37,208 nt of DNA from an uncultured Bacteroidota bacterium (GCA_902587325.1 CACIKV010000012.1:1-37208), one strand, 5' to 3'. Numbered from the stretch's first letter, positions 1 to 7,203 are shown. The notes: generated by a model not told the origin, from the letters alone. Made by a program: numbers and translations.

Positions 1-597
1 TGCTAAATTCAAGCTATAAACTCCAGTCATTTGATTTTTTGGTTGACAGGGATTAACTAGGGGCCCGAGTATATTAAAAAATGTTTTAAAACCAAGGTTT
101 CTTCTGACTGGTGCTACATTTTTCATAGCAGGATGAAAAAGAGGTGCATGTAAAAATGTAATATTAGCCTCTTCAATACTTTTTCTTAAAATATTAATAT
201 CATTAGAAAATTTGATACCAAGGTGCTCTAAAACATTACTTGAGCCGCATCCAGATGAAACGCCATAATTTCCATGTTTAGTAACTTTATATCCTGCACC
301 TGCGACTACAAATGAAGAAATCGTAGAAATATTAAAAGTGTTTTTTCCATCTCCACCAGTTCCACACAAGTCTATAGTATCTAAATCATTAAAATCAACA
401 GTGATACTGAGATCAATTAAAGCATCTCTAAATCCTTCAATTTCCTCTACAGTTGGCATCCTCATTTTATAAACAGTAAGAAATGAAGAAATTTGTTCAT
501 CATTATACTTTTTTGCTGAAATTTCTTTCAATATTGAATTTGACTCATCGTAATTTAAAGTCTCATGATCAAACAGTTTTTCTAGTATCTTTTTCAT
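1..597 (-). CDS. trpD: Anthranilate phosphoribosyltransferase (C-terminal part cut off by the window edge)
   Basis: TrpD transfers a phosphoribosyl group from PRPP to anthranilate, the second dedicated step of tryptophan synthesis in the cytoplasm. The reading frame is open from the ATG at 597 to base 1 and gives 199 residues; the family is usually about 330-345, so roughly the last 40% is missing. The PRPP-binding GTGGDG motif is visible at about residues 79-84, followed by the N-T-F-N-I-S-T segment, KHGNYGVSS and a GxLxNP-like stretch (GPLVNP) typical of the family. The start ATG shares one base with the trpG stop (TAATG), which suggests translational coupling. It is the third gene of a trpE-trpG-trpD operon controlled by the attenuator near 2554-2667. 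Identification is very secure. Confidence 0.96.
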   Translation of the reverse strand, partial: MKKILEKLFDHETLNYDESNSILKEISAKKYNDEQISSFLTVYKMRMPTVEEIEGFRDALIDLSITVDFNDLDTIDLCGTGGDGKNTFNISTISSFVVAGAGYKVTKHGNYGVSSGCGSSNVLEHLGIKFSNDINILRKSIEEANITFLHAPLFHPAMKNVAPVRRNLGFKTFFNILGPLVNPCQPKNQMTGVYSLNLA

Positions 598-1160
598 TAT
601 GTATTAATCCAATTTTTTAACATTATTTTACCATGATCAGTAAGAATGGATTCTGGATGAAATTGTACTCCCCATAATTTATATTTTTTATGTTTAAAAG
701 CCATTATATTATTGTCAAAATCTTCTGCAAGTAATTCAAAATCATCAGTCAATTTTTTTACGACCCAAGAGTGATAACGTCCTACTTTCACAATTTCTGG
801 GACAGAGCTGAAAAGAATATCTTTAGTGCAAATTTTTATGTCAGTAGAAATTCCGTGAAAAACATCATTAAGGTTTAATAATTCACAGCCTAGTGCTTCA
901 GCAATAGCTTGATGACCTAAGCAAACACCTAAAAAATTTTTTGTTTTGTAATACTTTAAAATAATAGATTTTAAAAGTCCAGCTTCATCAGGAATACCTG
1001 GCCCAGGCGATAGTAATATTTTACTAAAACTATCAACAAATTTTAAATCAATTTTATCATTTCTAAAAACTTCAACTTTACAATTAAGATCCTCCAGATA
1101 GTGGACTAAATTATAAGTGAATGAATCATAATTATCAATAACTAAAATTTTATTTCTCAT
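597..1160 (-). CDS. trpG: Anthranilate synthase component II (glutamine amidotransferase)
   Basis: This 187-residue class I glutamine amidotransferase hydrolyses glutamine and passes ammonia to TrpE for conversion of chorismate to anthranilate. Visible signatures are the N-terminal DNYDSFTYNL, the oxyanion-region SPGPGIPDEAG at 51-61, the nucleophile elbow GVCLGHQ with Cys80, and the catalytic His168/Glu170 in QFHPES. The ATG overlaps the trpE stop by four bases (ATGA), so the two subunits are probably made in coupled fashion. PabA has the same fold and can be hard to separate by sequence, but the position between trpE and trpD makes the tryptophan role clear. Some organisms share one such subunit between the folate and Trp pathways; the window does not tell. 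Confidence 0.96.
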   Translation of the reverse strand: MRNKILVIDNYDSFTYNLVHYLEDLNCKVEVFRNDKIDLKFVDSFSKILLSPGPGIPDEAGLLKSIILKYYKTKNFLGVCLGHQAIAEALGCELLNLNDVFHGISTDIKICTKDILFSSVPEIVKVGRYHSWVVKKLTDDFELLAEDFDNNIMAFKHKKYKLWGVQFHPESILTDHGKIMLKNWINT

Positions 1161-2551
1161 TTTTCTTCTGCTTTTTCAATTGATTTTATCAATGCTCCAA
1201 CTTTATTATAAACCTCATTTAATTCATTTTCAGGTACAGATTTCGAAACAACACCAGCTCCAGCTTGAAAATATAAAGCTTGATTTTTTGACAAAAATGA
1301 CCTTATGATGATCGCGTGGTTAAAATTACCGTATATATCAATCATTCCAATTGCACCACCATAAAATTGTCTTTTTGATGTTTCATATTCATTTATTAAT
1401 TCCATTGCTTTATATTTGGGTGCTCCAGTTAAAGTTCCGGCTGGAAAAGTATTTCCAATAATTTCCTTAGATTTCGATTTTAAATAACCTGTAACTTTTG
1501 AAACTAAGTGGATAACATGTGAATAAAATTGAATTTCTCTGTCTTTTTCAACAACTACATTGTTGCAAGATCTACTCAGATCATTCCTTGCCAAATCTAC
1601 AAGCATCATATGCTCACTATTTTCTTTATCATCACTTAGTAATTCTTTAGCTTTTTCTTTATCGTACAAGTCATCACCAGTACGCTTAAATGTTCCAGCT
1701 ATCGGATGAATTTCAGCCTTTTTGTTATTAATTATAAGTTGAGCTTCAGGTGAGCTGCCAAAAATTTTAAAATTTCCATAATCAAAGTAAAATAGATATG
1801 GCGACGGATTTATAGATCTTAGCTTTCTATATACATTGAAATCATCTCCTTTGTAAGGCTGTGTAAATTTTCTAGATAATACTATTTGAAAGACATCACC
1901 CCTTAAACAATGGGATATTCCTTTTTTAACTAGTTCTAAGTAATCTTTATCAGATATATTTGATTTAATTTCACCTTGCTTTTTAAAACTGAAATTATAC
2001 GTAGATTTACCAGTTATTAATTTCTCGATTTTTAATAATTCATTTTTATCATCAGAAAAATTTATGATAGTTGATTGGTTATTAAAAGTATTTACAACTA
2101 TAATATTTTCATACAAACAGTATAGCATTTCCGGTATATTATCTCCAAAATTTTTATTTTCAAGTGTAATATTTTCAAAATAATTTATTGAATCATAACT
2201 CATGTAACCATATATTCCTTTCGATTGAAATTTATCTTTTTTCCAATTACTTGAAAATTCAAATGAATTCATGAATTCATTTAGTTTATTAAAAACTGAA
2301 TCACTATCCTTAATATTGTATACACTTCTTTCTTTATTTGGGTAATTTATTTCCAAATAATTATTTTCTAATTCAAATTTTGCAATAGGCTTAAAACATA
2401 TGTAAGCATAGCTATTATCTTTCGAGCTATAATCGCTACTTTCTAATAATATAGAATTAGCATAAATATCCCTTATTTTCAAATAAATACTTACTGGTGT
2501 TAAAGTATCTGTAATAATTTCTTTTCTATTTTCTTTTAATTTAAATTTCAT
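1157..2551 (-). CDS. trpE: Anthranilate synthase component I
   Basis: TrpE converts chorismate and ammonia (from TrpG) to anthranilate, the committed step to tryptophan. I start it at the ATG at 2551 (464 residues). An in-frame TTG at 2581 would extend it, but that lies inside the terminator hairpin and would add ten unconserved residues. The N-terminal Trp-binding feedback motif LLESSD is present at about residues 35-40, and the C-terminal chorismate-binding half shows SPEAQL, HPIAGTFKR, DLARNDLSR, FPAGTLTGAPK and FYGGAIGMID. The feedback motif indicates allosteric inhibition by Trp in addition to the transcription attenuator just upstream. The start codon lies two bases after the U-tract of that attenuator and has no Shine-Dalgarno sequence, as is normal in Bacteroidota. 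PabB is the alternative family member; context excludes it. Confidence 0.96.
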   Translation of the reverse strand: MKFKLKENRKEIITDTLTPVSIYLKIRDIYANSILLESSDYSSKDNSYAYICFKPIAKFELENNYLEINYPNKERSVYNIKDSDSVFNKLNEFMNSFEFSSNWKKDKFQSKGIYGYMSYDSINYFENITLENKNFGDNIPEMLYCLYENIIVVNTFNNQSTIINFSDDKNELLKIEKLITGKSTYNFSFKKQGEIKSNISDKDYLELVKKGISHCLRGDVFQIVLSRKFTQPYKGDDFNVYRKLRSINPSPYLFYFDYGNFKIFGSSPEAQLIINNKKAEIHPIAGTFKRTGDDLYDKEKAKELLSDDKENSEHMMLVDLARNDLSRSCNNVVVEKDREIQFYSHVIHLVSKVTGYLKSKSKEIIGNTFPAGTLTGAPKYKAMELINEYETSKRQFYGGAIGMIDIYGNFNHAIIIRSFLSKNQALYFQAGAGVVSKSVPENELNEVYNKVGALIKSIEKAEEK

Positions 2552-2553
2552 AT

Positions 2554-2586
2554 AAAAAAAAAAGGCCTGTCGCAAAGACAAGCCTT
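2554..2586 (-). terminator. trp attenuator: intrinsic terminator directly before trpE
   Basis: Read on the minus strand, AAGGCTTGTC (2586-2577) pairs with GACAGGCCTT (2571-2562) to form a 10-bp stem with one G-U pair and a 5-base loop. It is followed by ten consecutive U (2563-2554, overlapping the foot of the stem). This is a textbook Rho-independent terminator, placed between a Trp-codon leader peptide and the trpE start, two bases before the ATG. Lying upstream of the operon rather than downstream, it should act as an attenuator. It is read directly from the sequence; function is inferred. Confidence 0.9.
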
Positions 2587-2607
2587 AATTATATTCTAAT
2601 TATAAAC

Positions 2608-2667
2608 TTATAACGACAAGAGCCTGTTTATATATCTTTGCCACCAAAATTTATAATAATTTTTCAT
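2608..2667 (-). CDS. trpL: trp operon leader peptide with tandem Trp codons
   Basis: A 19-codon open reading frame, MKNYYKFWWQRYINRLLSL, starts at the ATG at 2667 and stops with TAA at 2608-2610, 21 bases before the attenuator stem. Residues 8 and 9 are consecutive Trp codons (TGG TGG, 2646-2641); six of 19 residues are aromatic. The peptide itself probably has no function after translation. Its role would be to sense charged tRNA-Trp: stalling at the Trp pair frees the antiterminator arm encoded by its last codons (Arg-Leu-Leu-Ser). A candidate promoter -7 box ends four bases upstream, so the transcript may begin almost at this ATG. It is too short for ordinary gene callers. Classical trpL peptides of enterobacteria also carry a Trp-Trp pair; I infer analogy, not proven homology. 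Confidence 0.85.
   Translation of the reverse strand: MKNYYKFWWQRYINRLLSL
2614..2625 (-). promoter_or_regulatory. Candidate antiterminator arm of the trp attenuator
   Basis: The 12-mer AGGCTCTTGTCG (minus strand, 2625-2614) is a near copy of the terminator 5' arm and can pair with the terminator 3' arm (CGACAGGCCT, 2572-2563), leaving a 2-base bulge. It lies in the last codons of the leader peptide. A ribosome stalled on the Trp codons (2646-2641) would leave it free; a ribosome reaching the stop codon (2610-2608) would cover it. That matches the logic expected for high readthrough when charged tRNA-Trp is scarce. Inference from base pairing only. Confidence 0.7.
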
Positions 2668-2671
2668 ATCC

Positions 2672-2679
2672 CAAATATA
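2672..2679 (-). promoter_or_regulatory. Candidate trp promoter -7 box (TATATTTG)
   Basis: TATATTTG on the minus strand matches the Bacteroidota -7 consensus TAnnTTTG exactly. It would place the transcription start at about 2668, one base before the leader-peptide ATG. I see no good TTTG -33 element at the usual spacing (a TTTG lies 25 bases upstream, which is too far), so the call rests on the -7 box and its position in front of the leader. Confidence 0.5.
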
Positions 2680-2748
2680 AAAACTTTTTTTAAAAAATAT
2701 GTATCAAAAAAAGTTTAAATACTTAATTTAACATATTGAAATTTTAAA

Positions 2749-3066
2749 ATGAATTTAAATATTAATGATTGGAAAAAAAGGAAAGAATTAGATTCTAACA
2801 ATATATGTTTAGATGTTAGAACAACTGAAGAATTTAATCAAGGATATATACAAGGCTCTATAAATGTAGATTTTTATAATTCTATTGATTTTATGAAATT
2901 TTTAGAAAAGTCTGAAAAAGACAATAATTACTATGTTTACTGCAGGTCTGGCAAAAGAAGCCATACTGCTTGTGAAATCATGGCAGAAATGGGTTTCAAG
3001 AATGTATATAATTTAAAGGGGGGGTTTATAGATTGGGTTAAAAATGGAAACAAAATAAATGAATAA
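2749..3066 (+). CDS. Single-domain rhodanese-like protein
   Basis: This 105-residue protein is one rhodanese domain with no signal peptide. Visible features are LDVRTTEEFNQGYIQGSINV (residues 21-40, the usual N-terminal half signature), the active-site loop CRSGKR with Cys65 as the persulfide-carrying residue, and the closing L-K-G-G-F-I-D-W motif near residues 89-96. Such stand-alone domains carry sulfane sulfur between donors and acceptors; the actual partner cannot be deduced here. The gene is divergent from the trp operon and overlaps the following PspC-like gene by eight bases (ATGAATAA), so the two are probably co-translated. Its own promoter is not evident. No Shine-Dalgarno sequence precedes the ATG. 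Confidence 0.9.
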   Translation: MNLNINDWKKRKELDSNNICLDVRTTEEFNQGYIQGSINVDFYNSIDFMKFLEKSEKDNNYYVYCRSGKRSHTACEIMAEMGFKNVYNLKGGFIDWVKNGNKINE

Positions 3067-3277
3067 GCTTAGATACAGTTTAGAAAAATATGGATTTAGA
3101 GTTTGTTCAAGGGTTGCAGACTTTTTAGGAATTAAGTCTAAACATGTTAGACTAGCTTTTATCTACAGTAGTTTTTTTGGCTTAGGAATTGGGTTTTTTA
3201 TTTATCTAGTACTAGCTTTTTGGATGAGACTTAAAGATATAGTATATTCGAGGAGATCTTCAGTATTTGACCTGTAA
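3059..3277 (+). CDS. Small PspC-domain membrane protein
   Basis: A 72-residue protein with a basic N-terminal part (YSLEKYGFRVCSRVADFLGIKS) followed by one long hydrophobic stretch at about 33-56 that fits the PspC domain pattern (amphipathic region, V-R-L-x-F-I, then a helix ending in A-F-W). Compact PspC-like proteins of about 70 residues are common in Flavobacteriia. PspC is an inner-membrane partner in envelope stress responses of other bacteria, but a phage-shock role cannot be assumed here because no pspA or pspF is nearby. Overlap with the rhodanese gene suggests one transcription unit, perhaps extending into the symporter 22 bases downstream. Confidence 0.75.
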   Translation: MNKLRYSLEKYGFRVCSRVADFLGIKSKHVRLAFIYSSFFGLGIGFFIYLVLAFWMRLKDIVYSRRSSVFDL

Positions 3278-3299
3278 AAATTTAATTTAATATCAATTT

Positions 3300-4823
3300 A
3301 TGAGAAAACCACTGCTATTAATCTTTTTTAGTCTTTTTACGCTGCCAATATTTGCTCAAGAAAAAGGTATAGATCAAAGGATTGATGAAGCATTTCAGCC
3401 AATTTCAGAATTTTTTAGTAAACGTGTTTTTTTCCAGATTGGCGATTACCCATTTGTTATTTATTTACTAGTAGGTAGTGCTATTTTTTTTACAGTGTAT
3501 TTCGTTTTTCCAAATATTAGGTATTTTCTAACATCTGTTAACGTAGTACGAGGAAAGTATGATGAAATAGAAAAAGATGGAGATGATTCTAAAGACGGTG
3601 AAGTTTCTCATTTCCAAGCTTTAACAACAGCAGTATCAGGGACAGTAGGTAATGGAAATATAGCTGGAGTTGCCCTTGCTATTGCGCTTGGAGGTCCGGG
3701 TGCAACTTTTTGGATGATTATATGTGGATTAATGGGAATGTCTTTAAAATTTGTAGAATGTACATTAGGAGTTTATTATAGAGATGTTGATGAAAATGGA
3801 GTTGTTTATGGAGGTCCAATGTATTATTTAAGTAAAGGTTTAAAAGAAAAAGGTTTTAAAAACTTAGGAAAAATAACGGCCGTTTTATTTGCTATTTTTT
3901 GTATAGGTGGCTCTTTTGGTGGGGGAAATGCAGCTCAAGCAAATCAAGCTTCTATTGTACTTAAAGATTTATTAGGTATGGAATCAACATTTTCTGGAGC
4001 TATAATTGGTTTGCTTTTAGCAGTAATTGTTGGAATTATAATTATCGGTGGAATTAAAAGAATAGCATCTGTAACTGAAAAAATTGTTCCATTTATGGCT
4101 TTATTATACATTATTGCTTGCATTTATATTTTGGCAGTTAATTTCAGTTTTTTAGATGATGCATTTGCACTAATAATTCAAGAAGCATTCAATCCAACAG
4201 CAATCGGAGTTGGTGGATTTATAGGTGTTTTGATGATTGGATTTAAAAGAGCTGCATTTTCAAATGAAGCAGGTGTTGGTTCAGCATCAATTGCCCACTC
4301 TGCAGTAAAAACAAAATATGCAGCATCCGAGGGACTTGTAGCATTACTCGAACCATTTATTGATACAGTTGTAATATGCACATTAACTGCACTTGTTATA
4401 ATCACATTTAATTCAACAGGAATATTCAGCTATGGTGGAGAAGGTGGAATAATGATTGATGGAGTTATTTATGAAGGTGCAGGAATTACCTCAAAAGCAT
4501 TTGCTGAATATATACCATTTTCTGATATTTTTTTAACATTAGCTGTAGTTTTATTTGCAGTCTCAACTATGATATCTTGGTCTTACTATGGACTACAGTC
4601 TTGGAAATACTTATTTGGAAGGAGCTATAAGTCTGATTTGACCTACAAATTATTATTTCTTTCTTTTGTTATAATTGGTTCAGCAGCAAGTATGAATTCA
4701 ATCTGGGCTTTTTCTGATGCAATGATTTTTGCAATGGTATTTCCAAATATGATTGGATTATATATATTATTTCCAGTTGTTAAAAATCAATTAAATAAAT
4801 ATTTAAACGCAATTAAAAAATAA
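3300..4823 (+). CDS. Sodium:alanine symporter of the AGCS family
   Basis: A 507-residue polytopic inner-membrane carrier expected to import alanine or glycine with sodium. The N-terminus carries an apparent signal peptide (MRKPLLLIFFSLFTLPIFAQ, cleavage likely after A-Q or just before Q), which is common in Bacteroidota members but not in E. coli or Bacillus homologues. Family hallmarks include GNGNIAGVALAIALGGPGA near residue 115-135, FGGGNAAQANQ near 203-213, the A-A-F-S-N-E-A-G-V-G-S-A motif near 315, and S-W-S-Y-Y-G-L-Q near 425. About ten to eleven hydrophobic segments are visible. It follows the PspC-like gene with no terminator. Substrate assignment within AGCS (alanine, glycine or possibly glutamine) cannot be made from sequence alone. 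Confidence 0.93.
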   Translation: MRKPLLLIFFSLFTLPIFAQEKGIDQRIDEAFQPISEFFSKRVFFQIGDYPFVIYLLVGSAIFFTVYFVFPNIRYFLTSVNVVRGKYDEIEKDGDDSKDGEVSHFQALTTAVSGTVGNGNIAGVALAIALGGPGATFWMIICGLMGMSLKFVECTLGVYYRDVDENGVVYGGPMYYLSKGLKEKGFKNLGKITAVLFAIFCIGGSFGGGNAAQANQASIVLKDLLGMESTFSGAIIGLLLAVIVGIIIIGGIKRIASVTEKIVPFMALLYIIACIYILAVNFSFLDDAFALIIQEAFNPTAIGVGGFIGVLMIGFKRAAFSNEAGVGSASIAHSAVKTKYAASEGLVALLEPFIDTVVICTLTALVIITFNSTGIFSYGGEGGIMIDGVIYEGAGITSKAFAEYIPFSDIFLTLAVVLFAVSTMISWSYYGLQSWKYLFGRSYKSDLTYKLLFLSFVIIGSAASMNSIWAFSDAMIFAMVFPNMIGLYILFPVVKNQLNKYLNAIKK

Positions 4824-4846
4824 ACATTTGGCATTTTTTTTGTTTT

Positions 4847-6022
4847 ATGAAAAATATGAAAATTAAATCACCTAATGTAAGTCATGCTTACAATAAAGAT
4901 TCGTTAAAATTAATAAAGGATAGTGCAAAAGATTTTGCGCTTCAATATATAAAACCATATGTTATGGATTGGGATGAAAGTCAGCATTTTCCCAAAGAAG
5001 TACTTGTTAAGTCTGGAGAATATGGATTTATGGGTATGCTTGTTCCAGAGTCTTACGGAGGATCTGGACTTGGGTATCATGAATATGTAGCATCAATTGT
5101 TGAAATTTCAAAGATAGATCCCTCAATTGGTCTTTCAATCGCAGCGCACAATTCGTTGTGTACAAATCATATTTTAAAATTTGGTAATGAATCTCAGAAA
5201 AATAAATGGTTAACTGGTCTTGCTACAGGTAAATACATTGGCGCTTGGGGATTAACTGAGCCAAATACCGGATCAGATGCAAGTAAAATGTCTTCAACTG
5301 CAGTTAAAAAAGGGAATAAATGGGTTTTAAATGGAACAAAAAATTTTATAACTCACGGTAAGTCCGGTGATATTTCAGTTGTAGTTTTTCGAACTGGTCT
5401 CGTGGGAGAAAAAAATAACTCAACAGCATTCGTTATCGAAAAAGGTATCAGAGGATTGCAGTCAGGTAAAAAAGAAAATAAGCTTGGTATGAGGGCTTCT
5501 GAAACCGCAGAAATGATTTTTCAGGACTGCATAATTGATGATTCAAACAGACTTGGAGAAGTAGGGGAAGGCTTTAAACAATCTATGGAAATTCTTGATG
5601 GTGGTAGAATTTCTATTGCGGCTTTATCATTAGGTATAGCTAAAGGTGCTTATGAAGCCTCTTTAAAATATTCCAATGAAAGAATTCAATTTGGAAAGCC
5701 AATTAGCTCTTTTCAAGCAATTTCATTTAAACTAGCTGATATGGCAACCGAGATTGAAGCTGCTGAGTTATTAATTAAAAATGCTTCCGATAAAATTAAT
5801 AATTCTGAATCCGTTACTTTAGAAAGTGCAATGTGTAAGCTTTTTGCCTCAGAATTGTGTGTGAAAGTCTCAAATGACGCAGTTCAGATTTTTGGAGGTT
5901 ATGGATATATTAAAGATTTTCCTGTTGAAAAATATTTAAGAGACTCAAAGCTATGTACTATTGGTGAGGGGACTAGTGAAATACAGAAACTTGTTATTTC
6001 GAGAAAAATTTTATCTAAATAA
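4847..6022 (+). CDS. Acyl-CoA dehydrogenase
   Basis: A 391-residue FAD-dependent acyl-CoA dehydrogenase that forms trans-2-enoyl-CoA, passing electrons to an electron-transfer flavoprotein. The order of blocks is the helical N-terminal domain, the FAD/substrate strand region W-G-L-T-E-P-N-T-G-S-D-A near residues 129-140, the FITHG flavin segment, and the C-terminal helical domain with R-I-Q-F-G-K-P, Q-I-F-G-G-Y-G-Y and G-E-G-T-S-E-I-Q. Glu374 in the last motif is the catalytic base position of short/medium-chain and butyryl-type enzymes, so the chemistry should be intact. Chain-length preference is not readable. A second ATG three codons in is equally possible. Flavobacterial genomes often carry this gene just before rpsU, as here. 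Confidence 0.93.
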   Translation: MKNMKIKSPNVSHAYNKDSLKLIKDSAKDFALQYIKPYVMDWDESQHFPKEVLVKSGEYGFMGMLVPESYGGSGLGYHEYVASIVEISKIDPSIGLSIAAHNSLCTNHILKFGNESQKNKWLTGLATGKYIGAWGLTEPNTGSDASKMSSTAVKKGNKWVLNGTKNFITHGKSGDISVVVFRTGLVGEKNNSTAFVIEKGIRGLQSGKKENKLGMRASETAEMIFQDCIIDDSNRLGEVGEGFKQSMEILDGGRISIAALSLGIAKGAYEASLKYSNERIQFGKPISSFQAISFKLADMATEIEAAELLIKNASDKINNSESVTLESAMCKLFASELCVKVSNDAVQIFGGYGYIKDFPVEKYLRDSKLCTIGEGTSEIQKLVISRKILSK

Positions 6023-6043
6023 GTTTTTTTTCAATTTTATTTA

Positions 6044-6051
6044 TAGATTTG
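6044..6051 (+). promoter_or_regulatory. Candidate rpsU promoter -7 box (TAGATTTG)
   Basis: TAGATTTG matches the Bacteroidota TAnnTTTG consensus and is followed by GCC, as at other strong promoters in this window. It predicts a start near 6055 and a 5' leader of about 17 bases (A/C-rich, no GGAGG) before the rpsU ATG. A clear -33 TTTG is not present. Confidence 0.55.
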
Positions 6052-6071
6052 CCACTCAAAAAAACTGTTAT

Positions 6072-6266
6072 ATGCTAATTATCCCTATTAAAGAAGGAGA
6101 AAGTATTGATAAGGCTCTAAAAAGATTTAAAAGAAAGTTTGATAAAACTGGAGCTTTGAAATCATTAAGAGAAAGACAAGCCTTTACAAAACCGTCTGTA
6201 AAAAACAGAAATAAGTTTATTAAAGCTGCCCACATTCAAAAACTCAGAGATAGAGAAAATCAATAA
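6072..6266 (+). CDS. rpsU: 30S ribosomal protein bS21
   Basis: A 64-residue basic protein beginning MLIIPIKEGESIDKALKRFK, the usual start of flavobacterial bS21, and continuing RKFDKTGALKSLRERQAFTKPSV. I place the start at the ATG at 6072; the frame is open further upstream into the end of the acyl-CoA dehydrogenase gene, but those residues do not resemble bS21. bS21 sits on the small-subunit platform and, in Flavobacterium johnsoniae, has been shown with bS18 and bS6 to hide the anti-Shine-Dalgarno tail of 16S rRNA. Many Flavobacteriia have a strong Shine-Dalgarno sequence before this one gene, proposed for self-regulation; the 17 or so bases upstream here contain none. The only AAGGAG-like string is inside the gene at about 6094-6099. 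Confidence 0.95.
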   Translation: MLIIPIKEGESIDKALKRFKRKFDKTGALKSLRERQAFTKPSVKNRNKFIKAAHIQKLRDRENQ

Positions 6267-6296
6267 AAAAATTAATTTTGTTTAGATTATATCTTC

Positions 6297-7163
6297 ATGA
6301 ATCTAAATGATTTTAAAAATTTTATTGAGTTAGAAAAAAAGTATTCTAAACATACAGTTAACTCTTATATTTTAGATCTGAAAGAATTTATTTTTTTTCT
6401 TAAAAAAAATGACTCTAGATTAAAAGAAAATTTAAATTATTCGTTTGTAAGAAAATGGATTGTTGAACTTTCTGAAAAAGGATTATCTAAAAGGACTATT
6501 AATAGAAAAACATCCTCATTAAAGTCATATTTTAATTTTTTAATATCAATTAATAAGATAGATTCCTCACCACTAAAAAACCATAAAAATTTAAAAATTG
6601 AACCCAAAATTGTAGTTCCATTTAATCAAAAAGAATTAAAAAAAGTTTTTGAGATTTTTGAAAATAAAAATCACTACAGTACAAGAGATTCTTTAATTAT
6701 AGATACTTTATATTCAACTGGTATTAGAAGAGATGAGTTAATAAACCTAAAAATTAAAGATATATATTTTGATAGGAGCTTGTTAAAAGTGAAAGGCAAG
6801 AGAAATAAAGAGAGATTAGTTCCTGTATTACCAAGTTTACTTAAAAGAATGAAAATTTTTATAAACGATAATCCAACGAAAACTTATTTTTTTGAATCTA
6901 ATAAAGGAAAAAAGATTAGTCCCTCAACTATTTACAGGGTTGTTACAAAATATTTTAGGTTAGTTTCAACAAAAAATAAAATTAGCCCTCACGTCATTAG
7001 GCACTCATTTGCAACACATATGGTTAATAATGGAGCCGATATCAATTCAGTAAAAGAAATTCTTGGTCATTCATCGCTTTCATCAACCCAGATTTATACT
7101 AAAATTAAAATCCCTAAAATGCTCAATGACTATATGTCTAATCATCCCAGGGAAAAGAGCTAA
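6297..7163 (+). CDS. Tyrosine recombinase, XerC-like
   Basis: A 288-residue site-specific recombinase with an N-terminal SAM-like core-binding domain (residues 1-90) and a C-terminal catalytic domain. The full catalytic set is visible: Arg144 in TGIRRDEL, Lys168 in V-K-G-K, His232 and Arg235 in PHVIRHSFATH, His258 in LGHSSL, and the nucleophile Tyr267 in TQIYTK. Length and motifs match housekeeping XerC/XerD, which resolve chromosome dimers at dif with FtsK, not phage integrases. The position after rpsU is the usual flavobacterial context, which favours a XerC-type chromosomal role. The partner recombinase is not in this window. It is followed by a promoter and tRNA cluster on the same strand. 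Confidence 0.88.
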   Translation: MNLNDFKNFIELEKKYSKHTVNSYILDLKEFIFFLKKNDSRLKENLNYSFVRKWIVELSEKGLSKRTINRKTSSLKSYFNFLISINKIDSSPLKNHKNLKIEPKIVVPFNQKELKKVFEIFENKNHYSTRDSLIIDTLYSTGIRRDELINLKIKDIYFDRSLLKVKGKRNKERLVPVLPSLLKRMKIFINDNPTKTYFFESNKGKKISPSTIYRVVTKYFRLVSTKNKISPHVIRHSFATHMVNNGADINSVKEILGHSSLSSTQIYTKIKIPKMLNDYMSNHPREKS

Positions 7164-7203
7164 AATAAAATCCATAATTTTTTTTTAGAAAAAAATAAAT
7201 AAA

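Noticed and set aside
2552-2581. Upstream TTG start for trpE giving ten extra residues
   Set aside because: The extension lies entirely in the attenuator hairpin and U-tract and is not protein-like; the ATG at 2551 fits the family start.
2633-2640. TATCTTTG on the plus strand as a promoter for the rhodanese gene (antisense to trpL)
   Set aside because: Only the 8-base box matches, no -33 element is seen, and it would give a leader of about 100 bases. In DNA this AT-rich such boxes are expected by chance about once per kilobase or so per strand.
5961-6071. Long N-terminal extension of rpsU overlapping the acyl-CoA dehydrogenase
   Set aside because: The extra residues do not resemble bS21; the ATG at 6072 gives the normal 64-residue protein.
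6297-7163. XerC-like recombinase as the integrase of a genomic island at the adjacent tRNA genes
   Set aside because: Motifs, length and the rpsU neighbourhood fit a housekeeping Xer recombinase, and no duplicated tRNA 3' end or att-like repeat was found up to tuf.
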